Below are positions 1 through 9,379 of a DNA stretch of 61,438 bases, piece after piece. Origin of the DNA: Rhodospirillaceae bacterium. GTDB lineage: Bacteria; Pseudomonadota; Alphaproteobacteria; Rhodospirillales; UBA2165. Position 1 is the first letter of the stretch. Each line of letters starts with the position of its first letter. The translations under genes were made by a program, and so were the position numbers. Location: NCBI GenBank assembly GCA_018674495.1, contig JABHAA010000040.1, forward strand, positions 1 to 61,438. The letters are read 5' to 3'. Under the pieces are notes generated by a model. That model was not told where the DNA came from, ran no database searches, and worked only from the letters and a program-made list of their open reading frames with translations.

Positions 1-194
1 AGAGACTGGCCGCTGTTAAAGCAGTGGATCCAGAAACAAAATGCTCTATCAGGCGATCTTGTTTATAGTGGCTAAGGCGGCTCTTGCGCATAGGTCCCAT
101 GATAACCCCAAAATCATGTTATCTGGGTCAGCCCCAATATTTATTGTATCGGCAAACTTGCGATGTCCGCCGGCGGTTGGGAGCAATCGGCAAG

Positions 195-890
195 ATGATC
201 AGTGTTATTCGCTTCGCCTCGTTTTTGGCCCTGTTGAGCGTGATGGTTGCTGCGGGCTCGCACGCCCGCGCCGAGCCGGGTTTCGTCGGCATGGAAGTGC
301 AAGGCGTCGGCGAACGCGCCCAGGCGGCGTTCAAAAGGAAGATCACCGGCGTGCTGGTGAAAGACGTCGCCGTCGGCGAAGCCGCCGCTCTGGCTGGTTT
401 CCGGCGCGGCGACCTGATTGTGAAATTTGACCGCAGGGAAATCAAAAAATTCGAAGACCTGATCGCCGCCGTGGTCAAAACCAAGCCGGGCAAAAAAGTC
501 TCGGTGGTGGTAATGCGCGCCGGCAAACGACATTCCCTCACCATGCGTCTCGGCAAGCGGCCGTCATCGTGGAAGGTGCAAAAAGCCGGCTTCAAGAATT
601 ATCCGCTGATCGGTTTCACCGTCTCCGCCATCAACGCCAAAATCCGCGAGCAGTTTTTGCTGCCCTGGGGATCGGTTGGGCTGGTAGTGACGCTGGTCGA
701 TAAAGAGGGCAAGGTTGTGACCGGTCTCGCGCCTGGCGATGTTATTGTTCAGGCCAATTTGAAAGAAATCTGGACGCCGTCCCATTTAACCCGGCAAATT
801 GAAGATGCGCGCAAACATAAATTGCCGAGCGTTCTGCTCCTGATCCGCAGCGCCAAGGGATTACGCTTTTCGGCCCTACCGGTTAATTAA
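195..890 (+). CDS. Exported protein with two PDZ-like domains
   Basis: A 231-residue protein. The ATG at 195 is chosen because it opens a clear signal peptide (hydrophobic residues about 6-20, then a HARA-E cleavage region); the upstream extension looks non-coding. After the signal there is a PDZ-like domain around residues 30-115, with a GFRRGDLIVKFDRREI segment typical of the carboxylate-binding fold, and a second weaker one in the C-terminal half (GLAPGDVIVQANL). No protease domain with a His-Asp-Ser triad is present, so it is not a DegP/HtrA enzyme by itself. A periplasmic scaffold or adaptor role is inferred. It converges on the DsbA-like gene, with 12 bases between the stops. Confidence 0.75.
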   Translation: MISVIRFASFLALLSVMVAAGSHARAEPGFVGMEVQGVGERAQAAFKRKITGVLVKDVAVGEAAALAGFRRGDLIVKFDRREIKKFEDLIAAVVKTKPGKKVSVVVMRAGKRHSLTMRLGKRPSSWKVQKAGFKNYPLIGFTVSAINAKIREQFLLPWGSVGLVVTLVDKEGKVVTGLAPGDVIVQANLKEIWTPSHLTRQIEDARKHKLPSVLLLIRSAKGLRFSALPVN

Positions 891-902
891 CCGTCCTGCC
901 GC

Positions 903-1679
903 TCAGCCGGATTTGGCGCGGGCTTCGGCGATCATTTTTTTCAATGTGGAATAGTCGATAGCGCCGGGGGCGATGCGCTCGCCAATAATGAAGGCCGGCG
1001 TGCCGGTGATCCCCATCTGTCCCGCCAGGCGGGCATTGGCCTGAATTTCTGCGGTGACTTCCGGTGATTTCATGGCACCCAGCAAACGCACCATGTCCAA
1101 ACCCGATTTTTCGGCAATCTGCATGATGCGATCTTTGCTTAAGGTGCCGCGCGCGCCCATAAGACTGGCGTGCAGGGCAAAGTACCGCCGGCGGTCAATA
1201 TTCCAGGCGGCCAGCGCCACCTGCGCGGCAATGCGCGATTCCGTGGTTAAAATCGGATACTCCTTGAAGACGTAGCGGACATCGCCGTCGTCGCGCAAAA
1301 GTTTCTCGATGGCGGGTAGCATCCTTTTGCAATAGGGGCAGCGGTAATCAAAAAATTCAACGACCGTAACGCTGGCGTCTTTTTTGCCGACGAAGGGCGT
1401 CGCCGGGTTGTTGATCAATTGCTGGCGGTAGCGCACCAGATTTTGTGCGGCCTGCTGATTGCGATTTTCCCGATCGCGCTTTTGCAGGTTCTGGATAGCC
1501 TCGACAATGACCGCTGGGTTTTCGCGAAGATAGCGGCCGATGACGCCTTCTATTTCTCGCGTCTGGCTGGCGGACAATGGCGCATCGGGACTTGAACTGC
1601 CGCTCGGCGCTGCAAACCACACTGCGGCGGTAAACAGCACTGCCGCGATGATCAGAGTTATGGTATTTTTCATCGGCAT
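903..1679 (-). CDS. DsbA/Com1-family periplasmic thiol:disulfide oxidoreductase
   Basis: A 258-residue exported oxidoreductase. An N-terminal hydrophobic segment (residues 6-24) is a signal peptide or anchor. Residues about 40-85 form the helical N-terminal arm seen in Com1/ScsC-type DsbA proteins, and a thioredoxin fold follows with the active site C114-P-Y-C117. The cis-proline loop GITGTPAFIIG is present near the C-terminus. Proteins of this type form or isomerise disulfide bonds in the periplasm. The ATG at 1679 is preceded by a GGGAGGA ribosome-binding sequence about 10 bases upstream; an in-frame ATG six bases later is possible. It lies downstream of the DUF3047 and M48 genes on the same strand. 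Confidence 0.88.
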   Translation of the reverse strand: MPMKNTITLIIAAVLFTAAVWFAAPSGSSSPDAPLSASQTREIEGVIGRYLRENPAVIVEAIQNLQKRDRENRNQQAAQNLVRYRQQLINNPATPFVGKKDASVTVVEFFDYRCPYCKRMLPAIEKLLRDDGDVRYVFKEYPILTTESRIAAQVALAAWNIDRRRYFALHASLMGARGTLSKDRIMQIAEKSGLDMVRLLGAMKSPEVTAEIQANARLAGQMGITGTPAFIIGERIAPGAIDYSTLKKMIAEARAKSG

Positions 1680-1717
1680 GTTCCGCCAATCCTCCCTAAA
1701 TTCACGCGCATTGCCCT

Positions 1718-2422
1718 TTATCGATAGAGGCTGAGTTTTCGAAAGCTGCCCTCACTTGGGCCTTCGGTTTTTATCACGGCGAATCCGATAAACATAATTT
1801 CGGCGTCCTCGATATCATCTTTGGGCCAGACTTTCCTGTAAATCTCCGCAAGATCGAGATTCTCGGGCCACCAGTCGCCGAGCTGTCTGGCGCCGCCCCG
1901 GGCGATATAGCGGGGCACTTTTTGGTCGGTATAAAGATTGCCGCGCTCCAGCGCCTTGTCGCCCCACTGAATGGCGATCACCCGGTCATAGGGCGGCAAT
2001 TGGGTGCCAAGCCATACGAATGGTTGCGCGCCCCAGCTTCGGCTTTTCGGATTGCCGCCATGAAATCCGACGATCAAACGAATGGCGCCCGGCGCATGGT
2101 GTTCGGCTGACATGCGCCAGGACCAGGATATGAACGGCGTCGCCAGCAATTGCGCCTTGGTTCTGCGCGCCAGCACAAACGATTCGGGCCCCGATTTCAA
2201 TGTCAGGCTGGCCTCTACCCCGGCTTGTTGCAGAGACACCAGCCGTTTGGCCTGGTCCTCGCCGCCGCCGCCCTCGATAATCCATTCAGCGGACAATCTG
2301 GCGTCGCCGCTCAATGCGCCCGCACCGAATATATCCAGCGTGCCTTCCGGGCTGACCTCGGCCCTCGGCAGGGTACAGCCAAGCAAAACCATCGGCAATA
2401 TTAGCGCTGCCCACGGCTTCAT
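1718..2422 (-). CDS. DUF3047 family lipoprotein
   Basis: A 234-residue protein resembling DUF3047: a beta-rich single domain with the conserved region around ATPFISWSWRM and a later DRVIAIQWG segment. The N-terminus (MKPWAALILPMVLLGC) is a lipoprotein signal with lipobox LLGC, so mature protein is expected at the membrane. The function of the family is unknown. The start codon overlaps the stop of the upstream M48 protease gene by four bases (ATGA), indicating translational coupling and a shared role in envelope biology. Confidence 0.75.
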   Translation of the reverse strand: MKPWAALILPMVLLGCTLPRAEVSPEGTLDIFGAGALSGDARLSAEWIIEGGGGEDQAKRLVSLQQAGVEASLTLKSGPESFVLARRTKAQLLATPFISWSWRMSAEHHAPGAIRLIVGFHGGNPKSRSWGAQPFVWLGTQLPPYDRVIAIQWGDKALERGNLYTDQKVPRYIARGGARQLGDWWPENLDLAEIYRKVWPKDDIEDAEIMFIGFAVIKTEGPSEGSFRKLSLYR

Positions 2423-3783
2423 CGGCTGTTCTTGGCTTCGGTTGCGGCGGCTACTATATCCTCGGCCCGCAGCCAGACCGGCGTTCCCACCTCGGTCCGT
2501 GATTGGGACCGTTTCGCCAAGCTTATGGCATTGTCAAAGCGTCCGTGCAGCAAGGCCTCTTCCGCCAGCGCCCGCCAGCTTTCGACCATATTGCCGTTTT
2601 TGCCCTCGGCGGTCGCCAAAAGCCGCCAGGTGAAGGCTCGCTTCGGCTCTAGCTGGATGGACGCTTTTAAATTCCGGATGGCGCGGTTGCGCATTTCTAG
2701 ACCGTCTTTTTCGATTTGGGCGCGGGCCAAATCGGTCATGATGAGCGCCGATCCGGGCAACAATTCGGTGGCTTTTTCATAGGCCGGTATGGCCTCGTCG
2801 ATGCGCCCGTTTTCGAACAATATTTGCCCTCTAAGCTCATGGAAATAGGGATCGTGCGGATGTTCGGCGATGAGCCCAGCCATGATTTTGAGCGCTTTGG
2901 CGGTGCCAGCGCTTCGGAAATAGGCGATTGCCTGGGCGTAGCGCGCCGGTACCGATGTGTCGGTAACGGGATAGTAGCGAAAGGTTCTGCGCTTGCGCAG
3001 TGTGAAGGCGCGCAGCTTGGCGACCATGCGCGCGTGGGCTTTTTTGAATTTCTGCGGCGTTGGAATATTGGTGTAGCGGGATTGGGCAACATGATGCTCG
3101 AGAAACTCAATGCGATCCCGGGTTAGCGGGTGGGTGCGCACATAGGCGTCCTGGCGGCTGACGCTCAACAATTCCTGCTCGCCAAGGGTATTCATGAAGG
3201 TCAGCATGCCGCCGGAGCTTTGCTGCGTTTGATCGAGAAAGCGCACCCCGGCGCGGTCTGCCGCTGATTCCTGGGTGCGTGAGAATTTGAGGTAGGAGCG
3301 AACGGCGGCGTTTTGCGCGCCGCCGATGACCGCGGCGCCCACATCGGGCCGCCCGGCGATCACCGCCGCACCGCCCAAGATATAGCCAAGGATGGTTGAC
3401 GCCGATGCGTCCTTCAAGGCCTGGGTGGAGCGGATCAGATGGCCGCCGGCGATATGACCGGTCTCGTGCGCCAGCACGCCGATAACCTCCGAAGCGTCGG
3501 AGGCGCGCATAATCAGGCCGGTATTGATGAACAGGTTTTGACCCGCCGCTACGAATGCATTAAGCGATTTGTTGTTCACGATTAAAATGCGGACAGCGCT
3601 AGGCTCAAGCCGCGCCGCCAGGAGGAGTGGCGTCGCGTACGCGCGGATGGTATTTTCGGTTTCTGCGTCCCGGATGAGCGAAATCCGTTGCGCATTTGCC
3701 GGCGACGCGATAGCGCTTATGATACCGCCAAGGCCGATCAATACCGAAAGAAGAAGGCGTAAACTCAACGTGCTAGTTTCCAA
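2419..3783 (-). CDS. M48 family zinc metalloprotease with C-terminal TPR repeats (BepA/YfgC-like)
   Basis: A 454-residue protein with a signal peptide (about residues 1-31), an M48 peptidase domain carrying the zinc motif H106-E-T-G-H110, and a C-terminal half made of TPR-like helical repeats from about residue 280. This matches the BepA/YfgC class of periplasmic proteases that degrade or assist assembly of outer-membrane proteins. No ATG lies at the start: TTG at 3783 gives the full signal, and another TTG at 3768 is a plausible alternative. The start region overlaps or abuts the divergent GGT-like gene. It is first in a coupled pair with the DUF3047 lipoprotein gene. Confidence 0.85.
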   Translation of the reverse strand: METSTLSLRLLLSVLIGLGGIISAIASPANAQRISLIRDAETENTIRAYATPLLLAARLEPSAVRILIVNNKSLNAFVAAGQNLFINTGLIMRASDASEVIGVLAHETGHIAGGHLIRSTQALKDASASTILGYILGGAAVIAGRPDVGAAVIGGAQNAAVRSYLKFSRTQESAADRAGVRFLDQTQQSSGGMLTFMNTLGEQELLSVSRQDAYVRTHPLTRDRIEFLEHHVAQSRYTNIPTPQKFKKAHARMVAKLRAFTLRKRRTFRYYPVTDTSVPARYAQAIAYFRSAGTAKALKIMAGLIAEHPHDPYFHELRGQILFENGRIDEAIPAYEKATELLPGSALIMTDLARAQIEKDGLEMRNRAIRNLKASIQLEPKRAFTWRLLATAEGKNGNMVESWRALAEEALLHGRFDNAISLAKRSQSRTEVGTPVWLRAEDIVAAATEAKNSR

Positions 3784-5422
3784 TCACTCAATCCAAGGTA
3801 AAATTGTATCGCAATTCCGTCAATCGGTAGTGCTGTTTGCGCTGATCATATTATCGGGATGTTCGCTGTTCGACCTGCAGGACGCCGATAATGTCGCGGT
3901 TCATAATTTTGCCGGCGGCGTCGCCGGCGATGAGCCGCAATCTGTGCTGGCGGCGCGCGATATCCTGAACGCCGGCGGCAATGCTGCCGATGCGGCGACC
4001 GCGCTCTATTTTGTCCTGAGCGCGACCCTGCCGTCTTCGGCCAGTTTGGGCAGCGGCGGCGTCTGTCTGGTTTACGATGCCTCGGCGCGAACCACCATGG
4101 CCTTGGACTTTGTACTGCAGACGCCCAAAAATGTCGGCGGCGGCGTAGATCGGCCAAGCGCCATCCCTACCAGCCCGGCCGGTATGTTTGCCCTGCATAC
4201 GAAATTCGGAAGCCTGCCGTGGGCGCAGTTGGTTGCGCCTGGCGAACGATTGGCCCGCTTTGGCTCCAAGGCGTCGCGCACCTTGGTCAATGATTTGGAA
4301 CCGGTTGCTTCGGCTCTGTTCGAAGATTCCGAGAGCCGCCGCTTGTTCGCCGATGCCAACGGCAACATCGTGCGCGAAGGCGCCAAGGTCGTGCAATTGG
4401 AGCTGGCCGAGACTTTGGGAACAATCCGCGAGCTTGGCGGCGTTGGCCTTTATAGCGGAAAATTGGCCGCCGCCCTGGTGGCCGGCGCCAAACGTGCCGG
4501 CGGGACGCTGTCGCTGGAGGATTTGAAAAATTTCACGCCCCGATGGCTCAAGCCAGCCAAATACAAGGTGAACAATCGCAGCGCCTTCTTCGTGCCGGCG
4601 CCGGCGGCTGGCGGCATCGTATCGGCGCAGATGATAGGCATGCTCGATATCGAGGGCAGTTTTGGTGGCGCCTCTGAAGATGAGCGCCTGCACCTGTTGG
4701 CCGAAGCCGGTATGCGCGCCTTTGCCGATCGTCAAGGCTGGCTGAGCGATGACTATCAAAGCCGCGTGCCTCCTGAACAACTGCTCGGCGAGGCCCGCCT
4801 CAACAAAATGGTTTCTACGTTCTCCAACCGGAAACATACCTTGCCGCACAGCTTCAACCCAAAGCCGGCGCAGCGCCCGGAAAATCCATCGGCCACGAGT
4901 TTTGTCGTGGTTGACCAAAATGGCTCGGCGGTGGCCTGTGTTTTGACCATGAACAATCGTTTCGGTATCGGCCGCATCGCCAAAGGCACCGGCGTCATGC
5001 TGGCGGCGGTGTCCAATAATCTTGGCCGCGGGCCCATATCCATGGGGCCGATGATTATCGTGCATGAATTTACCCATCAGTTCCATTTCGCAGGCGCAGC
5101 CTCTGGCGGCGTTGCGGCGCCGACCGCCCTCGCCAATGTCGCGGCGCGCGCCGTGTTGGCCGAGGAGCCTTTGCAAAGCGCCATGGACCGGCGGCGCGTA
5201 CATCATGGCGGCGCCCCCGATTTGACCTATTACGAGCCTGGAATATCGGCCAATACCATCGCCCAGTTGACTCGGCGCGGGCACACCGTAGCGGCGACAC
5301 CGCGCCTGGGCATCGTCAACGCAGCCTTCTGTCCGGAGGGTCTGCCGCGCGAGCCGGAGGCTTGCGAGGTATCGTCCGACAGGCGCGGCAGCGGTCTTTC
5401 GATCAACGTCAACACACCCTGA
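3770..5422 (+). CDS. Gamma-glutamyltransferase-family lipoprotein with atypical nucleophile region
   Basis: A protein of about 550 residues with the overall layout of gamma-glutamyltransferase (Ntn hydrolase), including GGNAADAATAL near the N-terminus and an AGAASGG glycine loop. The GTG at 3770 is proposed because AGAAGGCG lies upstream and the protein then begins with a lipoprotein signal ending in LSGC; GTG at 3830 is an alternative. Around residues 374-381 the sequence is SATSFVVVD where classical enzymes have T-[ST]-H-[FY]-x-V-x-D. Thr376 may be the autoprocessing nucleophile, but the following His is missing. Similar His-less sequences occur in alphaproteobacterial GGT-like proteins as I recall them. 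It ends one base before the aminotransferase gene. Confidence 0.75.
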   Translation: MLVSNHSIQGKIVSQFRQSVVLFALIILSGCSLFDLQDADNVAVHNFAGGVAGDEPQSVLAARDILNAGGNAADAATALYFVLSATLPSSASLGSGGVCLVYDASARTTMALDFVLQTPKNVGGGVDRPSAIPTSPAGMFALHTKFGSLPWAQLVAPGERLARFGSKASRTLVNDLEPVASALFEDSESRRLFADANGNIVREGAKVVQLELAETLGTIRELGGVGLYSGKLAAALVAGAKRAGGTLSLEDLKNFTPRWLKPAKYKVNNRSAFFVPAPAAGGIVSAQMIGMLDIEGSFGGASEDERLHLLAEAGMRAFADRQGWLSDDYQSRVPPEQLLGEARLNKMVSTFSNRKHTLPHSFNPKPAQRPENPSATSFVVVDQNGSAVACVLTMNNRFGIGRIAKGTGVMLAAVSNNLGRGPISMGPMIIVHEFTHQFHFAGAASGGVAAPTALANVAARAVLAEEPLQSAMDRRRVHHGGAPDLTYYEPGISANTIAQLTRRGHTVAATPRLGIVNAAFCPEGLPREPEACEVSSDRRGSGLSINVNTP

Positions 5423-5423
5423 C

Positions 5424-6572
5424 ATGGCGTTAAAAGTTTCCAATCGCGCCGATATTTCACCGTTTATCGTGATGGACGTCATGCGCGCCGCGAACCGGCG
5501 GGAAGCCACGGGCAAAGACGTGCTCCATCTTGAAGTCGGCCAGCCGGACACGGCGGCGCCGGGCCCTGTGCTGGCAGCCGCCAAATCGGCGCTCGACGCC
5601 AACCGGCTGGGGTACACCGACGCCCTAGGCATTCCCGAGCTTCGGGCGCGCATCGCCCGCCACTATCAGGACTTCTACGGGGCCGATGTGGATGCGCAGC
5701 GTATCGTTGTCACCACCGGCTCGTCGGGCGCCTTCCTGTTGTCGTTCCTCGCCGCCTTTGATCAGGGCGACCGGGTCGGGCTGGCCCTGCCGGGGTACCC
5801 CGCCTACAAAAATATTCTCGCGGCGCTCGATATCGAGGTCGTGGAAATTCCAGTTGATGGATCGACGCGGTTTCAGCCGACGGCGGCGATCCTGGAGCAA
5901 CTGGATACGCCCCTGGATGGGTTGATTATCGCCTCCCCGTCCAATCCCACCGGCTCCATGTTGGATGCGGGTGAGTTCCAGTTGCTGGCCGACTGGTGCC
6001 GGGCCAAGGGCGTGCGCCTGATCTCGGACGAGATTTATCACGGAATAACCTATGGTACGGCGCCGGTATCGGCGCTGCAGTTGGACGAAAACGCGATCGT
6101 TATCAACAGCTTCTCCAAGTATTTTTCGATGACCGGGTGGCGCCTTGGCTGGATGATCTTGCCCGAGGATCTGGCCCGCGCGGTGGAATGTTTGACCCAA
6201 AATTTCTTTATTTCACCGCCCACTCTGGCGCAGATCGCGGCGGCCTCGGTGTTCGATTGCTATGACGAGCTTGACGCCAACGTGGCTCGCTATGCCAAAA
6301 ACCGCGCCGTGCTGCTGGAGCGCTTGCCGGGCGCCGGGTTTGAAGATTTGGCGCCGCCCGACGGGGCCTTTTATATCTATGCAAACGTCGCCCACCTGAC
6401 CAATGACAGCCAGAAATTTTGTGCTTCGATGCTGGCCGAAACCGGTGTGGCGGCGACGCCGGGGATCGATTTCGATCCCGGGCGCGGCGCCAGCTTTGTC
6501 CGATTTTCCTACGCCGGCGCTACCGGAGATATGGAACGGGCGGTCGATAAATTGAAGGCCTGGCTTAAATAA
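5424..6572 (+). CDS. Pyridoxal-phosphate-dependent aminotransferase, class I/II (AspC-like)
   Basis: A 382-residue fold-type I aminotransferase. Visible landmarks are the early GYTDALGIPELR segment, the SPSNPTGSM loop that contacts substrate and PLP, the SDEIYHGITY stretch with the PLP-binding Asp and Tyr, and the lysine motif SFSKYFSMTGWRLGWM, whose Lys forms the Schiff base. The family transfers amino groups between amino acids and 2-oxo acids, and the precise substrate cannot be read from sequence. The ATG follows the GGT-like stop by a single base, so the two genes are probably co-transcribed. It converges with rne, four bases separating the stops. Confidence 0.88.
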   Translation: MALKVSNRADISPFIVMDVMRAANRREATGKDVLHLEVGQPDTAAPGPVLAAAKSALDANRLGYTDALGIPELRARIARHYQDFYGADVDAQRIVVTTGSSGAFLLSFLAAFDQGDRVGLALPGYPAYKNILAALDIEVVEIPVDGSTRFQPTAAILEQLDTPLDGLIIASPSNPTGSMLDAGEFQLLADWCRAKGVRLISDEIYHGITYGTAPVSALQLDENAIVINSFSKYFSMTGWRLGWMILPEDLARAVECLTQNFFISPPTLAQIAAASVFDCYDELDANVARYAKNRAVLLERLPGAGFEDLAPPDGAFYIYANVAHLTNDSQKFCASMLAETGVAATPGIDFDPGRGASFVRFSYAGATGDMERAVDKLKAWLK

Positions 6573-6576
6573 ACCG

Positions 6577-8973
6577 CTATTCGATCAGCCGCTGCCACCA
6601 GCCCCGGCGCGATCCATCATCGACCGGCTCGCCGGTGCTTTCGGACGGATCGTTGATCGACGGATTGCTGCCCGGAAAGGACGGATCCCCGGCGGACGCT
6701 TCCGGCGCTTCGGTGGATGCGGACGCGGCTTCCGGTTCTTTCTCGGCTTGCGGCTCAGGCGCCGGCGCTTCGGGCGCCGTCGGCGCCGCTTCGCTTACCT
6801 GTTCGGCAGGTTGTTGATCGGATGGGGCGTCGGCTTGCACCACTGCCTCAGCCGATTTTTTGCGTACCCGGCGGCGGCGTTTGGGCTTTTCATCCTGGCT
6901 TTCTGCTGTGGCTTCGCTGGAAGCTTCGGCCTCATCGGACACAGCTTCGGGCGCGCCGGCTTCGGCTTGCGTATCAGCGCTGGTCTCGGATTTATTGGCC
7001 TCTTCGCTCGATCCGCGTCCCCGGCGGCGTCCGCCCCGGCGGCCGCGCCGGCGCCTGGGTGCCGGCTTGTCGCCATCTTCGCCAGCGGCATCGGTGTTGG
7101 CCTCCTCAGCGGGTGCATCGCCGGCTGGCTCGGCGGCAATGGCATCGGTAGGAGTATCGGTTTCGGTGTCTTCGCGAACCTCATTATCGGCCGCATCGTC
7201 ATTGCGTTTGCGGCCCCTGGAGCGGCGGCGGCGGCGCTTTTTATCTTCTTCCGGGCGATCATCATCGGTGCCCGTGCGCTCGTCGCTGCGACTTGCGCCT
7301 TCCTTATCGATGGTGCGCTTGATGACAAAGTTCGGCGGGATCAGCGTTTCGTCTTCGGAGATGAATATCCGGAACTCGAACTTCTTTTCGATCTCGCCAA
7401 GCGCGCCGCGTTTGTGGTTGAGCAGATAGAGCGCCAATTCCGGATGGATGGCGACGTCGATTTCCTCTGCCCGTTTGCGCACGCCTTCTTCTTCGATGGC
7501 GCGCATTACATGCAACGCCGCCGATTCGGTGGAGCGGCGAATGCCTGTGCCGGCGCAATGGGGGCAGACATCGGCGATGGTTTCGGTGATCGACGGTCGC
7601 AGCCTTTGCCGTGACAGTTCCAGCAATCCAAACGGTGAGATACGGCCGATCTGGATGCGCGCCCGGTCGCGGCGCATGGCATCTTTAAGCCTGCGTTCGA
7701 CCGACGTCTGGTTGCGGTGAACCTCCATATCGATGAAATCGATAACCACCAGCCCGGCCAGATCGCGCAAGCGCAGATGTCGGGCGATCTCGGTTGCCGC
7801 CTCGGTATTGGTGCGGAACGCCGTCTCTTCGATATTGCGGCCGCGTGTGGCGCGCCCGGAATTGACGTCAATGGCGACCAGTGCCTCGGTCGAATTGATG
7901 ACGATATAGCCGCCCGATTTGAGCTGAACCTCCGGGGTGTTCATGGCTTCGAGCTGGCTCTCGATCTGGTAGCGGCTGAACAAGGGCACGATGGTGTCGT
8001 CGTAGCGCTGAACCTTTTTGGCATGGCTCGGAACCAGCATTTTCATCAGGTCCTTGGCGGTCCGGTAGCCAAGTTCGCCTTCGATAAATATCTCTTCGAT
8101 GTCGCGCGAATAAAGATCGCGGATCGAGCGGTTGATGATATTCGCCTCTTCGTGAATGATCGCCGGAGCGGTCGATTCGAGTGTCAGATTGCGAATATCG
8201 GTCCACAGCTTGATCAAATAGTCATAGTCGCGCTTGATCTCCGCCTTCGAGCGGTCGGCGCCGGCGGTGCGCACAATCACCCCCATGCCGGGCGTGATTT
8301 TCAAGTCCGACATGATCGATTTCAGCCGTTTGCGATCCGGGCCGCTGCCGATTTTGCGCGATATACCGCCGCCTTTGCCGGTGTTGGGCATTAGCACGCA
8401 ATAGCGTCCGGCCAGCGACAGGTACGTGGTCAGCGCAGCGCCCTTGTTGCCGCGTTCCTCCTTGACCACCTGCACCAGCAATATCTGTCGGCGCTTGATG
8501 ACTTCTTGAATCTTGTAGCGCCGGTTCGGGCGTGACCGTCTGGCAACCTCGACCTCGTCAATATCATCGCCGCCGATGGTCTCGACATTTTTCTCGGGCC
8601 CGCCGTCGCCATTGCCACTGCCATTGCCGCCTTCGGCTTCACCGTCTTCGCCAGTTACAGTTACGGCTTCGGTCTCGGCATCGTCTTCATTTTCCTCGGC
8701 CAGAAGCTGCTCCCGGTCGGCGACCGGAATTTGGTAGTAATCGGGATGAATTTCGTTGAACGCCAGAAAGCCGTGGCGATTGCCGCCGTAATCGACAAAC
8801 GCGGCCTGTAGGGACGGCTCGACCCTGGTTACCTTAGCGAGATAGATGTTGCCCTTGAGCAGCCTTCGGGACGCGGATTCAACGTCAAACTCTTCGAGAT
8901 GATTCCCGTCCATGATTGCGACCCTGGTCTCTTCCGGGTGGGCCGCATCGATTAACATTCGTTTTTGTGCCAT
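6577..8973 (-). CDS. rne: Ribonuclease E/G family endoribonuclease
   Basis: A 798-residue protein from the ATG at 8973, which opens MAQKRMLIDAAHPEETRVA and has GGAG about 11 bases upstream. The S1 RNA-binding domain occupies about residues 35-180, interrupted by an acidic Glu/Gly-rich insert. The catalytic core has AIDVNSGRATRGRNIEETAF and FIDM, and the zinc-link motif CPHCAGTG holds the tetramer together. The C-terminal third is low-complexity, alternating Arg-rich RNA-binding patches (RRRRRRSRGRKR, RRRRGRRGGRRRGRG) with acidic Ala/Glu stretches, as in degradosome scaffolds. It initiates mRNA decay and processes rRNA and tRNA. Confidence 0.95.
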   Translation of the reverse strand: MAQKRMLIDAAHPEETRVAIMDGNHLEEFDVESASRRLLKGNIYLAKVTRVEPSLQAAFVDYGGNRHGFLAFNEIHPDYYQIPVADREQLLAEENEDDAETEAVTVTGEDGEAEGGNGSGNGDGGPEKNVETIGGDDIDEVEVARRSRPNRRYKIQEVIKRRQILLVQVVKEERGNKGAALTTYLSLAGRYCVLMPNTGKGGGISRKIGSGPDRKRLKSIMSDLKITPGMGVIVRTAGADRSKAEIKRDYDYLIKLWTDIRNLTLESTAPAIIHEEANIINRSIRDLYSRDIEEIFIEGELGYRTAKDLMKMLVPSHAKKVQRYDDTIVPLFSRYQIESQLEAMNTPEVQLKSGGYIVINSTEALVAIDVNSGRATRGRNIEETAFRTNTEAATEIARHLRLRDLAGLVVIDFIDMEVHRNQTSVERRLKDAMRRDRARIQIGRISPFGLLELSRQRLRPSITETIADVCPHCAGTGIRRSTESAALHVMRAIEEEGVRKRAEEIDVAIHPELALYLLNHKRGALGEIEKKFEFRIFISEDETLIPPNFVIKRTIDKEGASRSDERTGTDDDRPEEDKKRRRRRSRGRKRNDDAADNEVREDTETDTPTDAIAAEPAGDAPAEEANTDAAGEDGDKPAPRRRRGRRGGRRRGRGSSEEANKSETSADTQAEAGAPEAVSDEAEASSEATAESQDEKPKRRRRVRKKSAEAVVQADAPSDQQPAEQVSEAAPTAPEAPAPEPQAEKEPEAASASTEAPEASAGDPSFPGSNPSINDPSESTGEPVDDGSRRGWWQRLIE

Positions 8974-9379
8974 TGTTACGTAAACTCCATAGCCCGCTAT
9001 CGGCGCCAGATTTTTGCGGCGCGCTGCGGGCAAATTTGTAGATAGAGGTAAATCCGTTGACGAGCACCGCATCGCGCCGGCCTAGGCTGGCGACGGTAAA
9101 CCGCGCCACTATTCGCGGGCGTGCATTTACATTTCTTTGGGCGTGCGTCATCGGCATGAGAATTATTAAACCTTCCGTTGATGATGGTGCGGACGGGTTC
9201 GGTGATGATAAACAATCCAAGCGGACAATCATCACAGCGGCTTCGGCGTTTATTTTTCTAGTCCTGCCGAGCAGCCATCCGGACCAATTCAACGCCGTTA
9301 ACATAACGTCACGACAATCATTCCACAATCCAAATATATTGCATCGGTTGTTTCGCCCGAAAAGCTGTGAAATTCGTTG
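8974..9379. other. Intergenic region between divergent rne and amiC (rne 5' leader)
   Basis: About 400 bases with no convincing gene separate the divergently transcribed rne and amidase genes. The GGAG ribosome-binding site of rne lies about 11 bases before its start. Promoters for both genes must lie here. A long rne leader would fit the autoregulation known in enterobacteria, but no specific hairpin can be assigned by eye. Confidence 0.4.

Noticed and set aside
1..194. Frames at the left edge
   Set aside because: No motif or start signal; the PDZ protein begins only at its signal peptide.
3851..5653. Long minus-strand frame antisense to the GGT-like gene
   Set aside because: Arg/Gly-rich low-complexity product with no motif, opposite a well-supported family member.
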